A stretch of DNA of 17,835 bases from CAZDHT01 sp964505325 (GTDB lineage Bacteria; Planctomycetota; PUPC01). Position 1 is the first letter of the stretch. Every line of letters starts with the position of its first letter. The stretch is from the NCBI GenBank assembly GCA_964505325.1, contig CAZDHT010000086.1, forward strand, positions 1-17,835, written 5' to 3'. Both the position numbers and the translations under genes were made by a program. Below the pieces are notes generated by a model, which did not search any database, was not told the origin of the DNA, and saw only the letters and a list, made by a program, of their open reading frames with translations. This document shows, piece after piece, positions 1 to 6,585 of the stretch.

Positions 1-2
1 GC

Positions 3-395
3 AATCTCGGCGCCAACTTCGACCCCAGCCACCTCTTCTGGCAGGGGATGGACCCGCTCGTCTCGATCAAGGCGCTGGGCAAGGCCATCTTCCACGTCCA
101 CGCCAAGGACTGCCGCATCGACCCGCAGAACACGGCGCGGACCGGCGTGCTCGACACCAAGCACTACGGCGACGAGCTGCACCGGTCGTGGATATTCCGC
201 ACCGTCGGCTACGGCCACGGCGAGGACTTCTGGACCGACTTCGTCAGCACCCTCCGCACCGTCGGCTACGACGGCGTCATCTCCATCGAGCACGAAGACA
301 GCCTGATGAGCATGAACGAGGGCTTCCAGAAGGCCGCCGCGTTCCTCCAGCGCGTCCTGCTCAAGGAGAAGCTCGGCGAGATGTGGTGGGCGTAG
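3..395 (+). CDS. Sugar phosphate isomerase/epimerase (TIM barrel), C-terminal part only
   Basis: The gene enters from the left edge with no start in the window; the reading frame begins at base 3 and gives about 130 residues ending at TAG 393-395. The visible text carries late-barrel signatures of the xylose isomerase-like TIM-barrel family (AP_endonuc_2): an N-x-D-PSH strand (FDPSH), then FHVHAKD, and a C-terminal IEHED. In this family the Asp/His and the terminal Glu are divalent-metal ligands, so the active-site end looks intact. Such enzymes isomerise or epimerise sugars or inositol derivatives in the cytoplasm; the substrate cannot be told from this fragment. It is followed by a non-coding repeat and then a differently themed operon, so nothing links it functionally to the downstream genes. 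Family assignment is firm; the specific activity is unknown. Confidence 0.88.
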   Translation, partial: NLGANFDPSHLFWQGMDPLVSIKALGKAIFHVHAKDCRIDPQNTARTGVLDTKHYGDELHRSWIFRTVGYGHGEDFWTDFVSTLRTVGYDGVISIEHEDSLMSMNEGFQKAAAFLQRVLLKEKLGEMWWA

Positions 396-406
396 GAGGC
401 AGTGAT

Positions 407-486
407 CAGCTTGTCCGGCGTAGCCCGAAGGGCGAAGTCGGATGACCAGCTTGTCCGGCGTAGCCCGAAGGGCGAAGTCGGATGAC
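407..486. repeat. Perfect tandem duplication of a 40-bp hairpin-forming unit
   Basis: Bases 407-446 and 447-486 are identical 40-mers beginning CAGCTTGTCCGGCG and ending GTCGGATGAC. Each unit can fold: outer arms TCCGGC and GTCGGA (one G-T pair) enclose an inner GCCC-GAA-GGGC hairpin. The block sits between the isomerase stop and the DUF3160 start. It has no T-run after the stems, so a classical intrinsic terminator is unlikely. Its form is that of a REP-like dispersed intergenic element, but whether it recurs elsewhere in the genome cannot be seen from this window. Confidence 0.85.
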
Positions 487-561
487 CGGTGAGCGGCCTG
501 CGGTGTGCGCGGACCAGAGACCCGAAGCCGGACCGTCAACCCTGAAGAGGGGAGGCATCGC

Positions 562-2853
562 ATGAAAGCACACAGGCTTTGTGCGGCGGCGCTCGCGGCC
601 GTCATGTTGGCTGTTTCAGGCATGGCCGCGGCGCGCGGGCGGCGCGAGGTGCCGGACCCCGCCAAGGGCTACCAGTGGCAGGACGAGGCGAAGAAGCAAC
701 TCAAGCCAGCGGAGGTCACCCAGCTTGCCCGCGATAAGCTCCTCATCCGGGATGAGGCGTACGACCAGGTCTTCACGCCGTACATCGAATCGGACATCCC
801 ACTGTTCATCACGTCCGACTCGCTGCTGAACGCCTTCCACGTCCTCTACGAGGAATCCGTCCTGCGCGTGGAGAAGGCCAACGCGCGCAAGCTGCCCGGG
901 ATCCTGCGGCTCGTCTGGAAGAACCTGCCCTCGGCCACGAAGGACATCAAGGGCAAGCCGAAGCTCGTCGCCGCGGCGCTGCGGCGGGCGCAGGTCGTCA
1001 TCGGCACGGCGCTCAAGCTGCTCGGCGACAAGACAATCAAGCCGGACAAGGACGTGGCGGCGCTGATCGACGCCGAGGTCGCACGCATCGTCGAAGCGAA
1101 GGCCACGATGAAGCCCAAGTGGCTCGGCCCGCCCGACGACACGTTTCTGGCGCTCGACTACAGCCGGTACCGGCCGCGCGGGTTCTACGCCAAGTCGCCC
1201 CCGTTGCAGCGCCACTTCCGCGCCGTGAGTTGGCTCCAGTCCATCCCCTTCCGTGTCTCGAAGGACGAAGAGCTGCTCGCCGTCCTGATGCTCGGCAAGG
1301 CGGCCTGCTCCGAGGAGGGGATATTTGGGGACGATCCACACGAGGAAACCGAGAGGCTCTTCCGCTGCTACAGCGAGTTCGTAGGCGCGGGCGACGACTG
1401 GGACATCGTAACCGCCGCTGACGAGGCGGACAGTGGTCTGGAGATTGACCTCGCGCGCCGCGGCTTGCTCGACCGGCGAAAATGGCTGCTCGAGAAGGCC
1501 AGCGGCTACGGCGAAGGCCCGAAGATCAACGACCAGTTTCGCTTCGCGCCCGACGACCCCGGCAAGACCGCCGAGCCCAGCTTCCGGATCATCTCGGCGT
1601 ACCGGACGCCCGACGCGATCCTGTTCCATCGAACGACCGACCTGCGCCGATTCCAGCGGCCGTTCCCCGACGGCCTCGAGGTCTGCGCCCTGCTTGGCTC
1701 GACGTACGCCCGCGCCAAGCTGACCTGCAAAGACAAGGCCAAGCTCCTGGCAACCATCGACGGCTGCAAGGCGCTCGTCAAGGGCGAGAGCCTGTACGCG
1801 CGATACCTGCATTGCCTCGCCGCGCTGCTCGATAAGCCCGAGCCGGACGCACCACCGTTTATGTCCGCCGAGCCGTGGCAGATCAAGAGCTGCCAGACGG
1901 CGCTCGCCGGCTGGGCCCAGCTCCGCCATACGTGGGCACTCCAGGTCAAGGAGAATGCCATGTTCTTCTGCAGGTTCCGCGGGCCGGTGGGGTTCGTGGA
2001 GCCGGAACCGGAGTTCTTCGCACGCATGGCCGACCTCGTTGGCCGCACGGAGGTATTGCTCGAGCGGGCCGGAGCGTTCGAGCCGGACACGGCGTGGCTC
2101 GTCGGCAAGCTTCGGTCGTCCGCCGACCTCTTGGAGAAGAAGGGAGCAGACAAGAAGGGGCGCGATGCCTTGAAGAACGTCACGGACGAGGAGATGGCCG
2201 TCCTGGCCGGGACGGGGCCGCTCTTCATGTACGTTGCCATGAAGCATCGCTTTCGCATGGACAAGTCGACGCCCGAGTCCTTCGGCAAGCTGATCAAGGG
2301 GATTCGGCAACTGGCCGACCAGATCGAAACAGGAGGCATCCCCAACGACAAGTTCTTGCAGGAGATGCTGAAGGAGGCGCGGCTCGATGTCCAACCCCTG
2401 TGGCGGCGGCTGCACGACGTCTGTCTCAAGCTCGAATCCCTCGCCCACAAGCAGCTTCGGGGCGCCAAGTTCACCGACGCCGACAACGCCTTCATCCTTC
2501 GCTACGGAGAGAGGATCGCGGGCATCATGCTCTACGGCGGCAATTCGTATATCATCCCCAACGACGACGCGCCGCGTGTCATCGACGTGTACTACAACCC
2601 GCTGGTCAAGCGCGCCCTGGAGGTCGGCATCGGCCGCGCCCGCGCCCTCTATGTGCTCTACCCGGTAAAGGGAGGCGAGGTCCTCTGCCGCGGCGCGGTG
2701 ATGCCCTATTATGAGTTTCAGTCGGCGAAGCGCCTGACCGATATAGAATGGAGGCGGCTGTTGGACTCGCAGCAGCGGCCGGGCATCCCCGCGTGGGTGA
2801 AGCCAATCGTGGCCGGCGGCGAGCTGCGCCGGCCCGTCGTCGAGAAGGACTGA
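562..2853 (+). CDS. Secreted DUF3160 domain protein
   Basis: This 763-residue protein has unknown biochemical function. ATG 562 is chosen over an in-frame GTG at 505 because a strong ribosome site (AGGGGAGG, 547-554) lies just upstream and because it puts a Sec signal peptide at the N-terminus: MKAHR, then an Ala/Val/Leu core to about residue 20, and an Ala-rich cleavage zone near residues 22-25. Family hallmarks of DUF3160 are visible near both ends: ESDIPLFITSDSLLNAFH around residues 76-93, and PYYEF...RLTD.EWRRLL around 714-735, so the protein is essentially full length. Mature protein should be extracytoplasmic. The next gene starts 14 bp downstream and encodes a lipoprotein, suggesting an operon with a cell-envelope role. 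I see no catalytic motif and do not assign an activity. Confidence 0.87.
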   Translation: MKAHRLCAAALAAVMLAVSGMAAARGRREVPDPAKGYQWQDEAKKQLKPAEVTQLARDKLLIRDEAYDQVFTPYIESDIPLFITSDSLLNAFHVLYEESVLRVEKANARKLPGILRLVWKNLPSATKDIKGKPKLVAAALRRAQVVIGTALKLLGDKTIKPDKDVAALIDAEVARIVEAKATMKPKWLGPPDDTFLALDYSRYRPRGFYAKSPPLQRHFRAVSWLQSIPFRVSKDEELLAVLMLGKAACSEEGIFGDDPHEETERLFRCYSEFVGAGDDWDIVTAADEADSGLEIDLARRGLLDRRKWLLEKASGYGEGPKINDQFRFAPDDPGKTAEPSFRIISAYRTPDAILFHRTTDLRRFQRPFPDGLEVCALLGSTYARAKLTCKDKAKLLATIDGCKALVKGESLYARYLHCLAALLDKPEPDAPPFMSAEPWQIKSCQTALAGWAQLRHTWALQVKENAMFFCRFRGPVGFVEPEPEFFARMADLVGRTEVLLERAGAFEPDTAWLVGKLRSSADLLEKKGADKKGRDALKNVTDEEMAVLAGTGPLFMYVAMKHRFRMDKSTPESFGKLIKGIRQLADQIETGGIPNDKFLQEMLKEARLDVQPLWRRLHDVCLKLESLAHKQLRGAKFTDADNAFILRYGERIAGIMLYGGNSYIIPNDDAPRVIDVYYNPLVKRALEVGIGRARALYVLYPVKGGEVLCRGAVMPYYEFQSAKRLTDIEWRRLLDSQQRPGIPAWVKPIVAGGELRRPVVEKD

Positions 2854-2867
2854 CCACTGAGGCCCAT

Positions 2868-3449
2868 ATGCGAATCACCCCTCTGATCGCCGCGCCGTTG
2901 TTGCTTATGGCAACCGGCTGCGTCCTGCGCCACGCATATTCGGACAGCGACGCGGCCCGGTACGTGATGATGCGGGAGATAGCGCGGCCGCAACAACAGC
3001 CGGTCGTGGTGCACTTCCGCACCGAGGACGAGAGCGAGGACGACCAGGCCCGGATCGAGCAGGCGGCGGCGATGATCCTCTTCGGCTCCGGCAAGTTCCG
3101 GATGCCGACCGCGGGCGACCGGCCGGCGTTCACCATCCGGCTGAGCGTGCGCTCCCGCCGCGAGACGCACACCACCGCGGCGGTCCTGGGCGCGTTCAGC
3201 CTGTACATCTGGCCGGTGGGGGCGCGCGACCGCATCTGCGAGGCGTTCGCCGAACTTCGAGGCCCGGACGACGAGCTGATCGAGACCTGCTACGCGCAGT
3301 CGTGCGCCACGGCCACCCTCTGGCTGGGAAATCTGTTCCGCCTCAAATGGCCCTGGGACCCGGGGACGGCCGACTTCGTTTACCACGACGCCTTGAAGGC
3401 TGTTACGGTCAAGATCAACCGCGCCGTGACGTCGAGGGTGAAAAGGTGA
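2868..3449 (+). CDS. Small lipoprotein, first of a paralogous pair
   Basis: A 193-residue protein of no recognised family. ATG 2868 lies 14 bp after the DUF3160 stop with a modest GAGG ribosome site. The N-terminus is a lipoprotein signal: hydrophobic PLIAAPLLLM followed by ATGC, with the lipidated Cys at residue 18. Just after it comes YSDSDAARYV, a motif that recurs almost unchanged in the next gene (YDSDADRYAD). A hydrophobic stretch (AVLGAFSLYIWPV, about residues 104-116) is too short and irregular to be a confident span. Its GTGA stop/start overlap with the following gene implies translational coupling. It probably acts at a membrane surface with its partner; the function is unknown. Confidence 0.8.
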   Translation: MRITPLIAAPLLLMATGCVLRHAYSDSDAARYVMMREIARPQQQPVVVHFRTEDESEDDQARIEQAAAMILFGSGKFRMPTAGDRPAFTIRLSVRSRRETHTTAAVLGAFSLYIWPVGARDRICEAFAELRGPDDELIETCYAQSCATATLWLGNLFRLKWPWDPGTADFVYHDALKAVTVKINRAVTSRVKR

Positions 3450-4048
3450 CGCGAGCCAGAGAGGCCGTTCTCGCCCTCCTGCTCGCGCTCGGCGCGGCGG
3501 GCTGCGTGGGGTTCACCGGCTACTACGATTCCGACGCCGACCGGTATGCGGACGTCCTGCGCCAGCCGGCGCCGCCCCCGTGCGACAAGAAGGTGCGCTA
3601 CACCGTCAACGTCGAGTACTACGTCGGCGGCGAGCGCTCGGGAATCCGGCGGGAAGAGCGGGAGAGGCTCCGGAGGCTGGCCTGCCGAACGGTGGTCGAC
3701 ACGCGGATTTTCAGGATCCGGAACATCTACAGCAGCCACTGGGGCCCCGACTGGGATTTCATCTTTGACGTGACCGTCACAAGCACGGGCGACCCCGGGC
3801 TTCTTGCCGGCGTGATCCTGCCCTTCCTTCGGACGCGTGAGTACTCCGTGAGACTGCGGGTCCTGAATCGAGCGGGCGAAGTGATCGCCCATTACGCCGC
3901 CTCGGCGGCCATGTCCGAGGCCCGGCACATCCTGCTGTTCTTCCTCGCCCCGTTCTACTCGCCCTCGCGGGCCGATGACCGGGCGGCCGCCAACGTCTTC
4001 AAGGCGCTCTCCGTGAAGCTCATCCGCGACTCGAAGGAATTTCTCTAG
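3446..4048 (+). CDS. Small lipoprotein, second of a paralogous pair
   Basis: A 200-residue protein read from GTG 3446, which overlaps the previous stop by four bases; this start gives a textbook lipoprotein signal (ALLLALGAAGC) with the lipidated Cys near residue 20. The mature N-terminus has YYDSDADRYADV, matching the partner's YSDSDAARYV. The two proteins also align in order through a beta-like FIFDVTV segment (FTIRLSV in the partner), a hydrophobic LLFFLAPF region and a C-terminal FKALSVKLIRD (LKAVTVKINR in the partner), although overall identity is low. This is best read as an old tandem duplication. No enzyme motif is visible. The gene ends the operon; the kinase A promoter begins nine bases after its stop. 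Confidence 0.8.
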   Translation: MTRAREAVLALLLALGAAGCVGFTGYYDSDADRYADVLRQPAPPPCDKKVRYTVNVEYYVGGERSGIRREERERLRRLACRTVVDTRIFRIRNIYSSHWGPDWDFIFDVTVTSTGDPGLLAGVILPFLRTREYSVRLRVLNRAGEVIAHYAASAAMSEARHILLFFLAPFYSPSRADDRAAANVFKALSVKLIRDSKEFL

Positions 4049-4056
4049 CCCCAAAC

Positions 4057-4085
4057 TTGGCAGCCGACGGGGAGTGTCCTATAAT
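4057..4085 (+). promoter_or_regulatory. Sigma70-type promoter of kinase A
   Basis: A -35 box TTGGCA (4057-4062) and a perfect -10 TATAAT (4080-4085) are separated by exactly 17 bp. Transcription would start near 4092, leaving an approximately 85-nt leader before the kinase ATG at 4177. It lies in one of the few AT-richer patches of the window, immediately after the lipoprotein stop. Confidence 0.75.
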
Positions 4086-4106
4086 GGGATAGACCGATGG
4101 ACGAAC

Positions 4107-4154
4107 CTCCCGCGTCCGGCGCGGGGGAGACAGACGTTCGCCCGTCGGCGAGCG
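4107..4154 (+). promoter_or_regulatory. Two consecutive GC-rich hairpins in the kinase A leader
   Basis: Hairpin 1 (4107-4127) has a CCCGCG/CGCGGG core extended by a T-G and a C-G pair around a five-base loop. Hairpin 2 (4135-4154) is an 8-bp stem, CGTTCGCC against GGCGAGCG with one G-T pair, closed by a CGTC loop. Both fall inside the predicted 5' leader of kinase A, with about 22 nt left for ribosome access. No known riboswitch is recognised. They may only be GC-rich structure, or may modulate translation. Confidence 0.45.
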
Positions 4155-4176
4155 GAGCTTATCGGACGATCCAGGC

Positions 4177-6567
4177 ATGCCCACGCGCCAAGACGTAGAC
4201 CTCGCACGAGCGGCGATCGACCGCGGGTTCCTGACCGTCCAGGAATCCGTCAAGTGCCTCGAGATCCAGCGGGATTACGACCAGAAAGGCCGGACCGTCC
4301 CCCTCGAACACATCTTCATCGAGGCGGAATACCTCACCCACCGGCAAATGGCGACGCTGAAAGAAAGCCTGGCCCGGGCCGCCGCGCTCCGCCGCATCGG
4401 CCATTTCGAGATCGTCTCCAAGGTCGGCGCGGGCGGCATGGGAACGGTGTACCGGGCGAAGGATACCAATGCGGGTCGAATCGTAGCGCTCAAGGTCCTC
4501 TCGCCGGGCCACGCCAACAACAAGGAGTACGTCGCGCGGTTCCTCCGCGAGGCGCACGCCAGCGGCCAACTCAGCCACCCCAACATCGTCCAAGGCTACG
4601 ACGCCGGCGAGGCGAACGGTCAATACTACTTCGCGATGGAGTTCGTCGACGGCACCACCGTCGCCGACATGCTGAAAGAAGGACGGGCCATCCCCGAACA
4701 GCAGACGCTTGACATCGCGATCCAGACCGCCAAAGCGCTTCAGCACGCCGAAGAGCACAACCTGGTCCATCGGGACATCAAGCCCGACAACATCATGATC
4801 ACCAAGGACGGCGCCGCCAAGCTGGCCGACCTCGGGCTCGCCCGATTGACCACGAGCGACCCCGCGACGCGCGACAAGAAAGCGTTCGGCACGCCGTACT
4901 ACGCATCGCCCGAACAGTGCCAGGGCGAGCAGGAACTCGACTCCAAAACCGACATGTACTCGTTCGGCGCCACGCTGTTCCACATGCTCGCCGGCCGCGT
5001 CCCGTTCGACGACGAGCTTCCTGAAGACATCATGGCCAAGCACCTGAAGGAAAAGCCCGCGTACCTGAAAGACCTCAACGTGCAGCTCTCGCACGGGGTC
5101 TCGAAGATCGTCCGCAAGCTGATGGCGAAGCAGAAGCGCGACCGCTATCCGGCGATGGCCGAGGTGGTGCGGGATCTGACGCTGGTCCGAATGGGCCGGT
5201 CCCCGAAGCTCGGGCAGCGCTCGCGTTACGACAGCGGCGAATACCGCTACCGGTCCGCCACAGGCAGTTGGCGGACGAAGCGGCCGGGCAAACGGAAAAG
5301 GATCATCCAGATTTCGGCGTGCGTCGGTCTCGGCCTGGTTATTATCCTCGGCGGGATCCTCGTGTCACAACTCGTCGGGTCCGGTCCGCCCACGCCGAAG
5401 CCGAAGGACGGGGGCTCGAACGGCAAGGTGGTGAAGCCGCTGCCGAGGCAACCTCACGAGCTTTACCTGGAGGAGGTCCTGAAGCAGGGCATGAACATGC
5501 CGCGTGAGGCGCTCTTGGAGAGACTGCGCTCGGTGGCGGAGAAGTACCCCGGCACCGAATCGGCGAAGAAAGCCGAGGAGCGCGCCGACGAGATCCTGAC
5601 CACGATGGAGAAGGAGGCGAAGCCCATCTTCGGCAGGTGCAAGTCGCAAGCGCTCAGACTTCGCGATCAGCGGCGGTTCCACGACGCGCTGAAAGCGCTC
5701 GACGAGTTTCCCGGCGGGTACAGCTTGACCAAGTACGCCGAGGAAGTGGCGACGTTACGCAAGGCTATCGGCAACCGCGCCCAGAGCGAGTTCCGCAAAA
5801 CGCGGTCCGAGGCCAAGAAGCTCGAGAAGGCAAAGGACTACGACGGGGCGATTGCCCTCTTTCGGTCCGTGACGCAGACGTTCGGCATCCCGACGATGAC
5901 CAGCCAGTCCCTGACGGAGATCCGAAGGCTCGAGAAGGCCAAGAAAGAGGAAAAGAAGCGTGAGGCCGAGCGGGCCCGGCTGGCGGAGCAACGGCGCCTC
6001 ACGAAACAGGACCTCGACGCGGTTCGCGTTGCTGTCGGAGAATTGCCGGACCTCGTGGCGGCGGCCAGGTTCCAAGAGGCCGCCGACAAGCTGAAAGCGA
6101 CAGCCGGCAAACTGACGTTCGACAAGCACAAGCCGCCCCTGGACCGCGCAGCCGAGGACCTCGCGGCGCTCCAAAAACTGGTCGACCGCCTCAAGGGCTC
6201 CCGAAAGGACCTCGAGGGCAAAGCCGTTGTCATCACGCCCAGGAAGGGCATCAAGCTGGAAGGGAAAATCTTCAGCGTCAGCGGCCAACGCCTGTCCCTG
6301 GAGTGCATCATCAACGGCACCAAGGCCATCCGCACCGTGTCGTGGGAAGATCTCTCCCTGGCCGACCTCAGGGCGTTGGTGGAATTGAACGCCGGAGGCA
6401 AGCTCAGCCCTGTCGAGCGCTGCGCCGTCGCGGCGCTGTTCTACTTCTCCGGCCGCACCAAGGAAGCGAAGGCTGAACTGGGCAAGCTGACCGACGAGCA
6501 GGGGAAGAAGGCGGCCGAGCTGCGCCGCAAAGACTTCGAGTTCTTCACGAAAAAAGAAGGCGGATAG
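4177..6567 (+). CDS. Membrane-anchored Ser/Thr protein kinase A (PknB-like)
   Basis: A 796-residue receptor-type kinase. Residues 1-70 form a helical module with a GFLT...Q and EYLTHRQ pattern shared with the other two kinases here. The kinase domain spans about 77-335: glycine loop GAGGMG (84-89), catalytic lysine in VALKVL (K106), HRDIKPDN (198-205), magnesium loop DLG instead of DFG (218-220), and SPE (244-246) in place of APE. A basic patch and one membrane span follow (about 376-399), then a Pro-rich linker. The exported part, 420-796, is Lys/Glu-rich and helical with TPR-like repeats, then a beta-rich segment near 683-730 and a final helical pair. It probably senses an extracytoplasmic cue and phosphorylates cytoplasmic targets. 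The start is the first ATG after the promoter; its ribosome site is weak. Confidence 0.92.
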   Translation: MPTRQDVDLARAAIDRGFLTVQESVKCLEIQRDYDQKGRTVPLEHIFIEAEYLTHRQMATLKESLARAAALRRIGHFEIVSKVGAGGMGTVYRAKDTNAGRIVALKVLSPGHANNKEYVARFLREAHASGQLSHPNIVQGYDAGEANGQYYFAMEFVDGTTVADMLKEGRAIPEQQTLDIAIQTAKALQHAEEHNLVHRDIKPDNIMITKDGAAKLADLGLARLTTSDPATRDKKAFGTPYYASPEQCQGEQELDSKTDMYSFGATLFHMLAGRVPFDDELPEDIMAKHLKEKPAYLKDLNVQLSHGVSKIVRKLMAKQKRDRYPAMAEVVRDLTLVRMGRSPKLGQRSRYDSGEYRYRSATGSWRTKRPGKRKRIIQISACVGLGLVIILGGILVSQLVGSGPPTPKPKDGGSNGKVVKPLPRQPHELYLEEVLKQGMNMPREALLERLRSVAEKYPGTESAKKAEERADEILTTMEKEAKPIFGRCKSQALRLRDQRRFHDALKALDEFPGGYSLTKYAEEVATLRKAIGNRAQSEFRKTRSEAKKLEKAKDYDGAIALFRSVTQTFGIPTMTSQSLTEIRRLEKAKKEEKKREAERARLAEQRRLTKQDLDAVRVAVGELPDLVAAARFQEAADKLKATAGKLTFDKHKPPLDRAAEDLAALQKLVDRLKGSRKDLEGKAVVITPRKGIKLEGKIFSVSGQRLSLECIINGTKAIRTVSWEDLSLADLRALVELNAGGKLSPVERCAVAALFYFSGRTKEAKAELGKLTDEQGKKAAELRRKDFEFFTKKEGG

Positions 6568-6585
6568 GAGGCCGGCCCGCCCCTG

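Noticed and set aside
407..486. CRISPR array
   Set aside because: The two 40-bp copies are directly adjacent with no spacer, and no cas genes are present.
505..561. GTG 505 as the start of the DUF3160 protein
   Set aside because: It would bury the signal peptide behind 19 charged residues; ATG 562 has a strong AGGGGAGG site.
616..2448. A 610-codon open frame on - opposite the DUF3160 gene
   Set aside because: Shadow frame of a well-supported secreted protein; no domain signature and no ribosome site.
6568..6585. Bidirectional terminator between converging kinases A and B
   Set aside because: The 18-bp gap has a short GGCCGGCC palindrome but no T-run on either strand and no adequate stem.
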